Source: Chloroflexota bacterium
GTDB taxonomy: Bacteria; Chloroflexota; Dehalococcoidia; Lucifugimonadales; Australimonadaceae
Assembly (NCBI GenBank): GCA_022561985.1
Contig: JADFQE010000014.1
Span: 1-34,023 of the forward strand
DNA: 34,023 nucleotides
Direction: 5' to 3'
Shown here: positions 1 to 7,042 of the stretch, piece after piece
How positions within the stretch are numbered: the first letter of the stretch is position 1
Layout: each line of letters opens with the position of its first letter
Notes under the pieces: model-generated
The model's database searches: none
What the model saw: only the letters and a program-made list of their open reading frames with translations
Told to the model about the DNA's origin: nothing
Program-made: the position numbers and the translations under genes

Positions 1-1
1 C

Positions 2-1147
2 CCCACGGTCACTCCGACGGTCGCGCCCACCGCAACGCCGCCCCCCCAGGCGGCCCCCACGCCCGACGCGGCCGCCCTGTTCGAGGCCGAATGGGCCGCG
101 CTGATCGAGGCCGCGCAGGCGGAGGGTGAGCTGAGCCTGGTATTCGGCACGAGCGGGCGCATCTTCCGCCCGATGGCCCAGATCTTCGGCGAGAGATACG
201 GCATCGAGATGATCATCTCCACCGGGAGCGGCAGCGCGGGTGTGAATCGGGTGCTGGCTGAGCAGGGGAGCGGGCGCTACCTGGTGGACGTCATGTACGG
301 GGGTGCAACGTCGGTGGCCAGGAGAATGATCCCCGCGAACGCCCTCGACCCCATCGCGGAGCTGTTCATGCACCCGGAGGTGACCGATAAGTCCCTCTGG
401 TACGGGGGCAAGCACTACTACACCGACCTGCAACAGAAGTTCCACTTCTCCTTTGCCGCAACGGCAGGCCCCGAGAACCTGTCGATGCACTACAACACGG
501 ACCTCGTCACCCAGGAGGACATCGACGCCATGGGCTCCGTGTTCGACTTCCTTGACCCGAAATGGAAGGGGAAGATCGTTTCGCTTCTTCCCGGCAGCGG
601 CGGGTCGGGCGGACCGTATTTCCAAGCGTACGTCCACCCCGACATCGGCGCGGAGTGGATAGACGGGTTCCTCGCGCCGGAGCTGGACGTGACCTTTACC
701 CCCGACAAGCGGTTCATCGTCGACGGCGTCACCAAAGGCAAGTTCCACATGGTCATCGCCGGCGGCAGCTCGTCGGACCTCGACGCGCTGGCCTCTCTTG
801 GCGCGCCCGTCAAGAAGCTCCGCAAGGAGTTCACGGAGGGAGGCGGCCTGAGCGCATCGGACGACAGGACCAACATGTCGGTCCCGATAAATCAGCCGCA
901 TCCGAATGCCGCGAAGCTTTGGGTCAACTGGTGGCTCTCGAAAGAGGGCCAGACGCTCATGCACACCACGGCGGTGGAAGTGCGCCCGACGCTCCGGGTC
1001 GATGTCACCGACTGGGGCTATACCAAGGAGGAGGAGCGCCGAGTGGAAGGGAAGTCGTACTACTTCTTCACGACGGACCCGGAATACGTTCTGCAGAGGG
1101 AGGCGGCGAGCGACTACGTCACCACCGCCTACGAGGCATCCCGCTAG
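2..1147 (+). CDS. Extracellular solute-binding protein of an ABC transporter, 5' truncated
   Basis: The ORF track starts at an internal Met (173), but the same frame is open to the window edge, so about 381 residues are visible and the true start lies outside. The visible N-terminus is a Thr/Pro-rich linker (PTVTPTVAPTATPPP) of the kind that follows the lipidated Cys of surface lipoproteins. Then comes a periplasmic-binding-protein fold of the iron(III)/small-anion type, opening with GELSLVFGTSGR and carrying a central KWKGKIV segment typical of this family. It would capture a substrate outside the membrane for an ABC importer. The permease and ATPase are not in the window and may lie upstream. 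The ligand cannot be told from sequence. The downstream RraA and DUF6282-like genes suggest an organic acid, but that is only context. Confidence 0.85.
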   Translation, partial: PTVTPTVAPTATPPPQAAPTPDAAALFEAEWAALIEAAQAEGELSLVFGTSGRIFRPMAQIFGERYGIEMIISTGSGSAGVNRVLAEQGSGRYLVDVMYGGATSVARRMIPANALDPIAELFMHPEVTDKSLWYGGKHYYTDLQQKFHFSFAATAGPENLSMHYNTDLVTQEDIDAMGSVFDFLDPKWKGKIVSLLPGSGGSGGPYFQAYVHPDIGAEWIDGFLAPELDVTFTPDKRFIVDGVTKGKFHMVIAGGSSSDLDALASLGAPVKKLRKEFTEGGGLSASDDRTNMSVPINQPHPNAAKLWVNWWLSKEGQTLMHTTAVEVRPTLRVDVTDWGYTKEEERRVEGKSYYFFTTDPEYVLQREAASDYVTTAYEASR

Positions 1148-1191
1148 AGGGCGTTAGCCGACCCGCGGAGTTTCCTCGATGGGAGCACTCC

Positions 1192-1214
1192 GGTCGCATC
1201 GGCTGCGTGCGACC
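1192..1214 (+). other. Intergenic hairpin after the solute-binding protein
   Basis: A perfect 7-bp stem (GGTCGCA / TGCGACC) encloses a 9-nt loop, 44 nt after the solute-binding protein stop and before the RraA gene. No T-tract follows on the plus strand, so it is at best a weak or Rho-assisted terminator or an mRNA-stabilising stem. The rest of the 195-nt gap shows nothing I recognise. Confidence 0.3.
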
Positions 1215-1342
1215 CAAGCGGACTCGCCAAAGCGCCGGAGCAGCGCCCGCGCTTGACGACCACGGCGCCCTCGTGCACCCTGGGGCGCACGCCCATCCGG
1301 GCATCCCATCATCCCCCCAACGACCCCTCAAGGCAGGTGAAC

Positions 1343-1996
1343 ATGGACGCGATGGTTGAGGCTTTCGCCAAGCTCGGCACCACCACGGTCTCGGACGCGA
1401 TGGACCGGCTCGGGCTGACCGGGCAGGCATTCGGGATCAAGCCGGTGGACCGCAGCTTCAAGCTGTGCGGGAGGGCCTTCACGGTCCGCAACGAGCCCAT
1501 GACCGCCGGGCACAAGGGCGAGAGCGTCGGCGACTACATCGACGACATCCCCGAGGGCGGCATCGTCGTCATCGACAATGGCGGCCGCCTGGACGCCACG
1601 GTGTGGGGCGACATACTCACGATCATGGCCAGCCGCAACAAGCTCGGCGGCACCGTCATCAACGGCGTCTGCCGCGACTCCGACCGCAGCCTCGAGCTCG
1701 GCTACCCCATCTTCTCCCGCGGCACCTACATGCGCACCGGGAAGGACCGCGTGCGGGCCGACGAGTACAACGCCCCCGTCTCGCTGGGGGAGGTCCGCGT
1801 GCTGCCCGGCGACCTGCTGCTGGGCGACGGCGATGGCATCGTCGTCATCGCCAAGGAGCACGAGGAGGCCGTGCTGAAGGCGGCCCAGGAGATCGACGTG
1901 GCCGAGGAGAAGATCCGGAACGAGATCGCCAAGGGCGGGCGGCTCGACGAAGCCCGCAAGAAGTTCGCCTACCACACGCTGCAGAGCCGCGAGTAG
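1343..1996 (+). CDS. RraA family protein (HMG/CHA aldolase-like)
   Basis: The start chosen is the ATG at 1343, preceded by AAGGCAGGTGA; the track ORF from 1253 adds an unlikely N-terminus. The 217-aa product has the RraA fold: an N-terminal TTTVSDAMDRLG segment, a central GGIVVIDNGG strand-turn, the NGVCRDSD motif holding the conserved Arg-Asp pair, and the C-terminal LLGDGDGIVVI motif. Family members are either divalent-metal aldolases/decarboxylases cleaving 4-hydroxy-4-methyl-2-oxoglutarate or oxaloacetate, or regulators of RNase E. In this catabolic setting an aldolase or decarboxylase acting on a small oxo-acid is more likely. It lies between a solute-binding protein and a DUF6282-like gene on the same strand, 41 nt before the latter, so co-transcription is likely. 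Confidence 0.88.
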   Translation: MDAMVEAFAKLGTTTVSDAMDRLGLTGQAFGIKPVDRSFKLCGRAFTVRNEPMTAGHKGESVGDYIDDIPEGGIVVIDNGGRLDATVWGDILTIMASRNKLGGTVINGVCRDSDRSLELGYPIFSRGTYMRTGKDRVRADEYNAPVSLGEVRVLPGDLLLGDGDGIVVIAKEHEEAVLKAAQEIDVAEEKIRNEIAKGGRLDEARKKFAYHTLQSRE

Positions 1997-2037
1997 CCCG
2001 CTTCTCGCGAGGGTCCCCAACGGACGAAGGAGCACTC

Positions 2038-2961
2038 GTGACCACCGCCGATTCCGAGACCGTGAAGGGGCTCATCAAGGGCGCCTACGACATGCACGTC
2101 CACAGCGCGCCCGACGTGCTCCCGCGCCGCTTCGACGATATGGTCATGGCCCAGCACGCGCTGGCCGCAGGCATGGCGGGCTTCGTCATCAAGAACCACT
2201 ACGCGCCGACGGCCGGGCGCGCCGCCGACGTCCGCGCGGCGGTCCCCGGCGTCAACGTCTACGGCGGCCTCGTGCTCAACAACGCCGTCGGCGGGATGAA
2301 CGCCATCGCGGTGGACATCGCCGGCAGGATGGGGAACAAGGTCGTGTGGATGCCGACGGTGGACGCGGCCAACGAGCTGGACAATATCGCCGGCCAGGTG
2401 GACGAGAGCAAGCTGCCCTACTGGATGACCATCGCTCGCGCGATGCGCGCCAAGGGCATCGCCGGCGAGCCGATCCGCGTGGTCGACGGCGACGGCAGGG
2501 TGACCAAGGACACCCGGGACTGTTTGGAGCTGATCGCGGAGCACGGGATGGTGCTCGCGACGGGGCACGTGAACCCGCACACGGAGCTCGAGCCGCTGAT
2601 CAAGGCTGCGGTCGAGTCCGGCGTGGACCGCATCGTCGTCACGCACCCGGAGTTCCCGACCACGTACCTCACGGCGGACGAGCAGGTCGCCCTGGCGAAG
2701 TACAACGTCTACTTCGAGCGCTGCTTCACGCAGCCCTACACCAAGAAGGTGTCCTGGGAGGTCGTCTTCGAGAACATACGCAAGGTCGGCCCCGCCTCCA
2801 CGATCCTCTCGACCGACCTCGGACAGTCCACGGCACCGTGGGTCGAGGACGGGATCGGTATCTTCATCAGCAAGCTGCTGGGCGCCGGCTTCACCGAGGC
2901 CGAGATACAGATGATGTCGCACCACAATTCGGGACAGATGCTGGGCGTCGAGGGGAGCTAA
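2038..2961 (+). CDS. DUF6282-like metal-dependent hydrolase-fold protein
   Basis: The start chosen is GTG 2038, with GAAGGAG six bases upstream; the 498-aa track ORF extends far into the RraA gene and is not credible. The 307-aa protein starts with YDMHVHSAPDVLPR, an HxH metal-binding motif at the end of the first strand as in amidohydrolase/PHP barrels. Later come GHVNPHTE and VVTHPEFP, which supply further His ligands, and a C-terminal STDLGQS segment with a conserved-looking Asp. This matches my memory of DUF6282 proteins; the reaction is not known to me. The arrangement with RraA upstream suggests hydrolysis or processing of a small carboxylated metabolite, an inference from neighbourhood only. 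Confidence 0.75.
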   Translation: MTTADSETVKGLIKGAYDMHVHSAPDVLPRRFDDMVMAQHALAAGMAGFVIKNHYAPTAGRAADVRAAVPGVNVYGGLVLNNAVGGMNAIAVDIAGRMGNKVVWMPTVDAANELDNIAGQVDESKLPYWMTIARAMRAKGIAGEPIRVVDGDGRVTKDTRDCLELIAEHGMVLATGHVNPHTELEPLIKAAVESGVDRIVVTHPEFPTTYLTADEQVALAKYNVYFERCFTQPYTKKVSWEVVFENIRKVGPASTILSTDLGQSTAPWVEDGIGIFISKLLGAGFTEAEIQMMSHHNSGQMLGVEGS

Positions 2962-3007
2962 GCCGCCCCGTCGCCCCTATCGCTCAGACTGGCGCTCGGA
3001 GGCGCGC

Positions 3008-3406
3008 TCAGCCGGACTGCGCCACCGCGATCTGGGTGATGTGTTTCTGAAGATCGTGTGCCATGTCCGCCATGGACTGCAGAGAGAGCACGGCGGACGC
3101 CGAGCTGACCTGCTCCACCTGCTTCGCCATCGACTCGACCGCAAGGGAGATGGCGTGCACGGAAACGAGCATCTCCTCCGAGAAGGGGGCGTGGAGCTCG
3201 GCGAGGGCACGAGCGTCTCTGAGCGCGCTCTCGACCCGCTCGATGATCCGGTCGAGTCCATCGGTGGCCTCGATCACTCCGCCGGTCATCCGCCGCACCC
3301 TGTCCAGGGAGACATCGAGGAAGTCGGCGGGGATCTCCCTGACCAGGGACGAGAGGCCGGATCCGGTGGCTTGGCCCTGCGCCGATCCGTCGGTGCCCTT
3401 TGTCAT
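3008..3406 (-). CDS. Small helical protein resembling the chemoreceptor C-terminal tail
   Basis: The start chosen is the ATG at 3406 (MTKGTDGSAQ); the track ORF from 3625 reads through an intergenic hairpin and part of the chemoreceptor. The 132-aa product has no Cys, no signal peptide and no membrane segment, and is almost entirely helical heptad-like sequence. Its tail (MAKQVEQVSSASA ... MADMAHDLQKHI) resembles the tail of the adjacent chemoreceptor ([22 protein letters not shown]). It may therefore be a detached helical piece that packs on the receptor bundle, or a partial duplication that acquired its own start. It is the last gene of the minus-strand sensory cluster, 109 nt after the receptor stop and separated from it by a strong hairpin. 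I do not recognise a named family. Confidence 0.65.
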   Translation of the reverse strand: MTKGTDGSAQGQATGSGLSSLVREIPADFLDVSLDRVRRMTGGVIEATDGLDRIIERVESALRDARALAELHAPFSEEMLVSVHAISLAVESMAKQVEQVSSASAVLSLQSMADMAHDLQKHITQIAVAQSG

Positions 3407-3453
3407 GGTGGAGCTCTCCAAGATCTGTGGGTGGGGCAGCCAAGGGGCCGCCC

Positions 3454-3487
3454 GGTGGGGCCGGGCGCACCCGCGCCCGGCCCCACC
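3454..3487 (-). terminator. Perfect 15-bp GC hairpin between chemoreceptor and small helical gene
   Basis: GGTGGGGCCGGGCGC pairs perfectly with GCGCCCGGCCCCACC around a 4-nt loop, 28 nt past the chemoreceptor stop on the minus strand. There is no T-tract on either side, so it may be a Rho-type pause, an mRNA 3'-end stabiliser or a partial terminator that lowers expression of the next small gene. The structure is seen directly; its role is inferred. Confidence 0.55.
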
Positions 3488-3515
3488 CGTGACTCTGATA
3501 ACGCTTCGCGAACGC

Positions 3516-5474
3516 TTAGCTCGCCAACGCCAGCGGCTCGTTCTTGGAATGACCGTTGCTTGGGACCACGGCCAGGTGCCCCCGAGCGCCGTTGGTGGCG
3601 CGGACGGTCTGCTGGCCCGTCCCATCGTCCATCTTGAAGGTCGCGACGATGGCCTGGAGCTCCTGGGCCATCCCGGCCAGGTCGGTGGCGGAGTTCACCA
3701 CCTGCTCCACCTGCTGGCTCATCTGAGACGCAGCGGCCGACATCTCCTCCGTCGCGGCGCTGTTCTCCTCCGTGATGCCGGCGACGCTCTCGATGGTCTT
3801 GGTCACATCCGCGCTGTTGATCGCCATCTCCTGGGCGGAGGCTGATGTCTCCTCCGCGATCGAGCTCACGTTGTCGATGTTCTTCACCATCTCGTCGCTG
3901 GAGGCGCTGACCTCCTCGGCCGCCGCTGAGATCTGCTCGATCTGGCCCGAGACCACCTCGACGGCTTCGTTGATCTTGTTGAGGGCCGCCCCCGCTTCCT
4001 CGACGAGCTGCGCCCCGGTGGCGACCTCCTTGCCGCCCTCCTCCGTTGCCTTGATGGACTCCTCCACGCCGTGCTGGACGGTGTCGATGAGGCCCGCGAT
4101 CTCCTTCGTCGCGTCGGTGACGCGCTCGGCGAGCTTCCGCACCTCGTCCGCCACCACGGCGAACCCACGGCCCTGCTCGCCCGCCCGGGCGGCCTCGATG
4201 GCCGCGTTGAGCGCCAGCAGGTTCGTCTGGGCGGCGATGTCGTCGATGACGGCAACGATCTTGCCGATCTCGGCCGACTGCTGGCCCAGCTCCTCGATCT
4301 TGCCCGAGGCCGTCAGCACCGCATCGCGGATGCGGTCCATGCCTTCCACGGTCTTGTGGACCGCGTCCATGCCCTCGCCCGCGGCCTCGCTGGTCTGCCG
4401 CGATCCTTCCGCCGCAGCCTGAGCGTTCTTGGCCACGTCCTGCATCGCGTTGGCCACCTGGTTCACGATCATGGACGTCGCTTCGACGGAGGTGGCCTGC
4501 TCCCGGGCGCCCTTGGCGATCTCCTCGATGCCCGTGCCGAGCGCCGTGATCGCGTTGGTCGCGTCCTGCACGCTCTCCGCCTGCTGCCCCGCTCCCTTGG
4601 CGATCTCTCCGCTCGTGGTGGCGATCCCCTCCGTGGCCTGACCCGCCTGGGCCGCAGCCGTGGACAGTCCGGCGCTGGAGTCGGCGAGTCTGCCGGCGGT
4701 GTCTCCCAGCCGGCCGACGACGTCGCGCAGGCTCTCGACCATCTTGCCCAGGGCGAGCCCCAGTGTGTCCTTCTCGGACTTCGCCTGCGCGTTGACGGTC
4801 AGGTCGCCGCCCGCGATGGCCTCGGCGACCCTCGACTGCTCCTCGATGTACTCGACGATCTGCAGGAAGGACTGCGCCAGCTCGTCCCCGCCCTGGAGGA
4901 TCTCGGCGCCGCGCACGTCCACGTCGCCCACGGCGAGCTTGGAAGCCGCCTCGTTGACCTGCGTCCGCAGGTTGATCGTGATGTTGTCGACATACGTGTC
5001 CATGATGATGGCCTGGTCGAAGATCAGCAGCTTGTGGACGGCGTCGACGGCCTGCTTGGCCTTCGCGGGCCGGCCGCGGAACTGCTTGCGGATCATGGGG
5101 AAGAGGATGTCGTAGTAGAACTGGTAGCTGGCGATGTAGTACTGGGCGGTGACGCCCATGGAGGCGTGCCTCTTGCCGACGATGAGGCGCTTGTCGACGT
5201 AGGCATCGTCGGGCCAGCCGCGGAACAGGTCGACCGCGTACCCACTCTGGGCCGCTTCCAGCCGCTCCCGGGTGGAGTTCTGCTTGCGTATCATATCGAC
5301 GATGGCCGGGACCTTGTACGAGCGGTCGTAGAAGAAGCGGGAGAAGGTGGGCATCGCGCGCTCGGCCCACGGCCTGAGCGTCTGAAGCAGGGCCGCGTCC
5401 GCGTCGGTGAACTCCAAAATCGATAGCCTCTGCCGGATGTCCGTTGCGTCGATCTGACGGGTAGCGGTGGTCAT
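3516..5474 (-). CDS. Globin-coupled methyl-accepting chemotaxis protein (soluble, HemAT-like)
   Basis: 652 aa, with ATG at 5474 preceded by AGGAGA. Residues ~10-170 match a protoglobin sensor domain; the segment [20 protein letters not shown] places the proximal haem His at about H103. A HAMP-like two-helix linker follows (~212-262, [13 protein letters not shown]), then a long methyl-accepting coiled coil with the conserved hairpin tip at ~405-450 ([37 protein letters not shown]). There is no signal peptide or membrane helix, so it should be cytoplasmic and sense a diffusible gas such as O2, NO or CO through haem. There is no CheR/CheB-docking pentapeptide at the C-terminus. It follows a degenerate CheW gene and precedes a small tail-like gene. 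No intact CheA or CheW is visible, so any partner kinase must be encoded elsewhere. Confidence 0.93.
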   Translation of the reverse strand: MTTATRQIDATDIRQRLSILEFTDADAALLQTLRPWAERAMPTFSRFFYDRSYKVPAIVDMIRKQNSTRERLEAAQSGYAVDLFRGWPDDAYVDKRLIVGKRHASMGVTAQYYIASYQFYYDILFPMIRKQFRGRPAKAKQAVDAVHKLLIFDQAIIMDTYVDNITINLRTQVNEAASKLAVGDVDVRGAEILQGGDELAQSFLQIVEYIEEQSRVAEAIAGGDLTVNAQAKSEKDTLGLALGKMVESLRDVVGRLGDTAGRLADSSAGLSTAAAQAGQATEGIATTSGEIAKGAGQQAESVQDATNAITALGTGIEEIAKGAREQATSVEATSMIVNQVANAMQDVAKNAQAAAEGSRQTSEAAGEGMDAVHKTVEGMDRIRDAVLTASGKIEELGQQSAEIGKIVAVIDDIAAQTNLLALNAAIEAARAGEQGRGFAVVADEVRKLAERVTDATKEIAGLIDTVQHGVEESIKATEEGGKEVATGAQLVEEAGAALNKINEAVEVVSGQIEQISAAAEEVSASSDEMVKNIDNVSSIAEETSASAQEMAINSADVTKTIESVAGITEENSAATEEMSAAASQMSQQVEQVVNSATDLAGMAQELQAIVATFKMDDGTGQQTVRATNGARGHLAVVPSNGHSKNEPLALAS

Positions 5475-5540
5475 GGTGGCGTCTCCTCTAGAAAATGCGT
5501 AGGAACGTGTTCCCCGCGATGCTTCATTGCCCGTCCGCGG

Positions 5541-5834
5541 TCAGTCGCGGGCGGTCGCTGCGTCGAACCTCTCTATCACGAGTCCAAGATCCAGCAGACT
5601 GATCAGGGGCCGGGCCGCTTGAGGATGCCGGCCGGGTAGTTGGAAGCGGCGCTGATGACGGCGCCGGCCGGCGCCTCGATGGATACAGCGCGAAGCCCAT
5701 GCCCCGCTCGCCGGTGTCGACCACGAAGATCTGCTTGGCCTCGCTCTCCTTGTCCCCGCCAGGGCCGCAGCGCTTGCGCAAGTCGACCACGAGCGTGATC
5801 GCACTACGTGAGGCTGTGTCGGTTCCGCCGCCAT
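5541..5834 (-). pseudogene. Degenerate CheW-like coupling protein (C-terminal half, frameshifted)
   Basis: An ATG at 5834 with a good Shine-Dalgarno (GAGGAGGG) opens a 97-codon ORF whose middle is not protein-like. The CheW C-terminal subdomain is instead spread over three frames: ITLVVDLRKRCG and KQIFVVDTGERGMGFAL in one, SIEAPAGAVISAASNYPAGI in a second, and LISLLDLGLVIERFD back in the frame of the start. Joined, they match the order of a CheW domain (VVDLRKRFG, IVVV..G..VGF.VD, GI....LI.LLDL). At least two or three indels are needed, and the N-terminal half of the domain is missing. CheW normally links chemoreceptors to CheA. Sitting directly upstream of the chemoreceptor, this copy looks inactivated, unless the indels are sequencing errors. 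Confidence 0.75.
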
Positions 5835-5896
5835 GCTTCCCTCCTCTTTCCGCTGTTGGTCTGACGAACTTCTTTGATCGAGTTCCCCTGAGGGGG

Positions 5897-5941
5897 TAAA
5901 AAAAAGGGAGCAACGCTGGCGATCTGCCTTGCGTTGCTCCC
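5897..5941 (-). terminator. Intrinsic terminator or attenuator upstream of the CheW remnant
   Basis: On the minus strand a perfect 11-bp stem (GGGAGCAACGC / GCGTTGCTCCC) with a 14-nt loop is followed at once by eight T residues, the classical Rho-independent form. It lies after the small CX4GXC gene ending at 6032 and before the CheW remnant starting at 5834. The upstream arm belongs to a sequence repeated at 6442-6475, so this could be an attenuator in the CheW leader rather than a plain end of transcription. A short CCCC/GGGG hairpin follows the T-run. Confidence 0.75.
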
Positions 5942-5964
5942 GCCGATTCTCGGTTCTAAGAGCT
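5931..5964 (-). repeat. 34-nt leader repeat, copy 1
   Basis: This copy matches 6442-6475 at 28 of 34 positions without gaps. On the minus strand both copies read AGCTC-TAGAAC--AGAA and end in GGGAGCAACGC, which forms the left arm of a hairpin. It sits about 100 nt upstream of the CheW remnant start. Conservation of both the single-stranded part and the stem suggests a cis-regulatory RNA or a short dispersed repeat; I match it to no riboswitch class I know. Confidence 0.6.
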
Positions 5965-6031
5965 GGTATGTGCGGTTGTTCAGGTCATCCGCGTGGGGTC
6001 CGCCCCTCGTTCGCCACGCGGCCGGGTCTCT

Positions 6032-6325
6032 TCAGGCCGCGCCGGCGCCATGACCGTTCCCGTCCGGCTGCTTCCTCACGGAGCGCGTGACCTGGATGGT
6101 GACTCCGTCGCGGTTCCGCTGGAGCGAGAGGCTGTCTCCCAGCCTCGCCGACGCGGCGAACCGCAGGAACGTCTCGAGTATGTTCGTCCCCAGAGCCTGG
6201 CCCAGGGCGGCCGCCTCGCAGGGGCCGCTCGTGTAGTGGCAGGTGCCCATGGGAGCACCCTCGGCTCGCAGCGCCAGCCGGCTTGCGCTGCGATGGGGCG
6301 GTGTCTGAACGCTTGAAGCTGGCAT
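6032..6325 (-). CDS. Small CX4GXC protein A, unknown function
   Basis: 97 aa from ATG 6325, chosen because GGAGGGGG lies just upstream; the longer track start at 6424 would run through the leader hairpins. The core begins with CHYTSGPC (C-x4-G-x-C), followed by a helix (LGTNILETFLRFAAS) and a strand-rich end (DSLSLQRNRDGVTIQV-TRSVRK). It aligns without gaps over about 58 residues, roughly one third identical, to the neighbouring protein at 6499-6780. It has no signal peptide or membrane helix. Two conserved Cys could bind a metal or act in redox chemistry. It lies in the same direction as the globin-coupled chemoreceptor and CheW remnant, so a role in that signalling set is possible. I recognise no family. 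Confidence 0.7.
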   Translation of the reverse strand: MPASSVQTPPHRSASRLALRAEGAPMGTCHYTSGPCEAAALGQALGTNILETFLRFAASARLGDSLSLQRNRDGVTIQVTRSVRKQPDGNGHGAGAA

Positions 6326-6372
6326 GTCCCCCTCCGTTCCGCGGATCGGTGATCTTCCTCTTGGCCGGCGCC

Positions 6373-6475
6373 GTAACCGCTCGGTTACTCGTGGCTGAAC
6401 CGCGCCAGGCACGAGCGATAGCAACGCCGGCCCTTCCTGCCGCGTTGCTCCCGCTCGTTCTTAGTTCTAGGAGCT
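6373..6475 (-). promoter_or_regulatory. Structured leader of small protein A (two hairpins plus 34-nt repeat copy 2)
   Basis: Between the two small genes the minus strand carries repeat copy 2 (6442-6475), then a bipartite stem (CGAGCG + AGCAACGC pairing with GCGTTGCT + CGCTCG, 2-nt internal loop, 6412-6457), then a second hairpin GTAACC-GAGC-GGTTAC (6373-6388). The start codon of protein A follows about 50 nt on. Unlike copy 1 there is no T-run, so the element could act on translation or RNA processing instead of termination. The structure is seen; function is inferred. Confidence 0.55.
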
Positions 6476-6498
6476 CCTTGCTGTAGACGGATCTTCGT

Positions 6499-6780
6499 TC
6501 AGGATGCGTCCACTCCCCTCGAAGCCAATCTCTCCTGCATGGCCTGAAGCGCGTTGACGTCGACCGGCTCTCGCGAGCCCCTCCGGACAGAGTCGGTGAG
6601 GTTCAGCGTGAAGGAGTCGGCCGTCCGCTCGAGGACGAGACGTCCCCCAGCATCATCTCCCAGCACGAAGGCCACGAAGGCATCGTAGATGTCGCTCCCG
6701 AGGCTCTCCTTCGAGCCTGCGAGCAGGCAGGCACCCTTCAGCTGCGGGCAGTAGGACCATTGCGGCTCTTGGTCAGACAC
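6499..6780 (-). CDS. Small CX4GXC protein B, unknown function
   Basis: 93 aa starting at GTG 6780, with AGGAG nine bases upstream. It has the same plan as protein A: CPQLKGAC (C-x4-G-x-C), helix LGSDIYDAFVAFVLG, strands RLVLERTADSFTLNLT and an SVRR ending. The ungapped alignment and equal Cys spacing point to tandem duplication. It is the first gene of the minus-strand sensory cluster, divergent from nfeD with a 262-nt spacer. No signal peptide, membrane segment or known motif is present, and I do not recognise the family. A small cytoplasmic metal-, redox- or partner-binding protein serving the chemoreceptor is one possibility. Confidence 0.7.
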   Translation of the reverse strand: MSDQEPQWSYCPQLKGACLLAGSKESLGSDIYDAFVAFVLGDDAGGRLVLERTADSFTLNLTDSVRRGSREPVDVNALQAMQERLASRGVDAS

Positions 6781-7042
6781 CTTCAGTCGCTCCTGTCGCG
6801 AGGTTGGGGCTGCACCGGCGGATCGTGCGTTGGCTCGGTGCGTTTAGATTCGCATGGGTCGGCGCACGCGCGCATGGGTGAAGCCCCCCAAATCCACCCT
6901 ACATGCGTGCGCCCATCGTCAGCGACCTGGGCGCACGCGCCCGTACTGCCAGAGGCGCCCGCCTGCGCGCCTCCTTGGGAACCGCGCGAGTTGACACCGC
7001 GCACGACCGCATCCATGCTCGCCGCATGCACGGACGCACTTC
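6781..7042. promoter_or_regulatory. Divergent intergenic region (small protein B / NfeD)
   Basis: This 262-nt spacer should hold promoters for both directions. I see a short perfect inverted repeat GGGCGC-AC-GCGCCC at 6929-6942 and several GCGCACGCGC-type runs, but no convincing -35/-10 pair and no clear Shine-Dalgarno before the NfeD ATG. Confidence 0.35.

Noticed and set aside
1465-2037. N-terminal extension of the DUF6282-like ORF as a fusion protein
   Set aside because: The extension is Arg/His-rich shadow sequence of the RraA gene. GTG 2038 has a good ribosome binding site and starts right before the family motif.
3403-5370. 655-aa ORF antisense/out of frame within the chemoreceptor gene, and similar long antisense ORFs (1969-2925, 6899-8464, 7594-9723, 10147-11556, 11955-14048, 16803-18281, 17887-19401)
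   Set aside because: They mirror well-identified genes, are Arg/Gly/Ala/His-rich, show no domain motif and lack ribosome binding sites. High GC third positions create such open frames.
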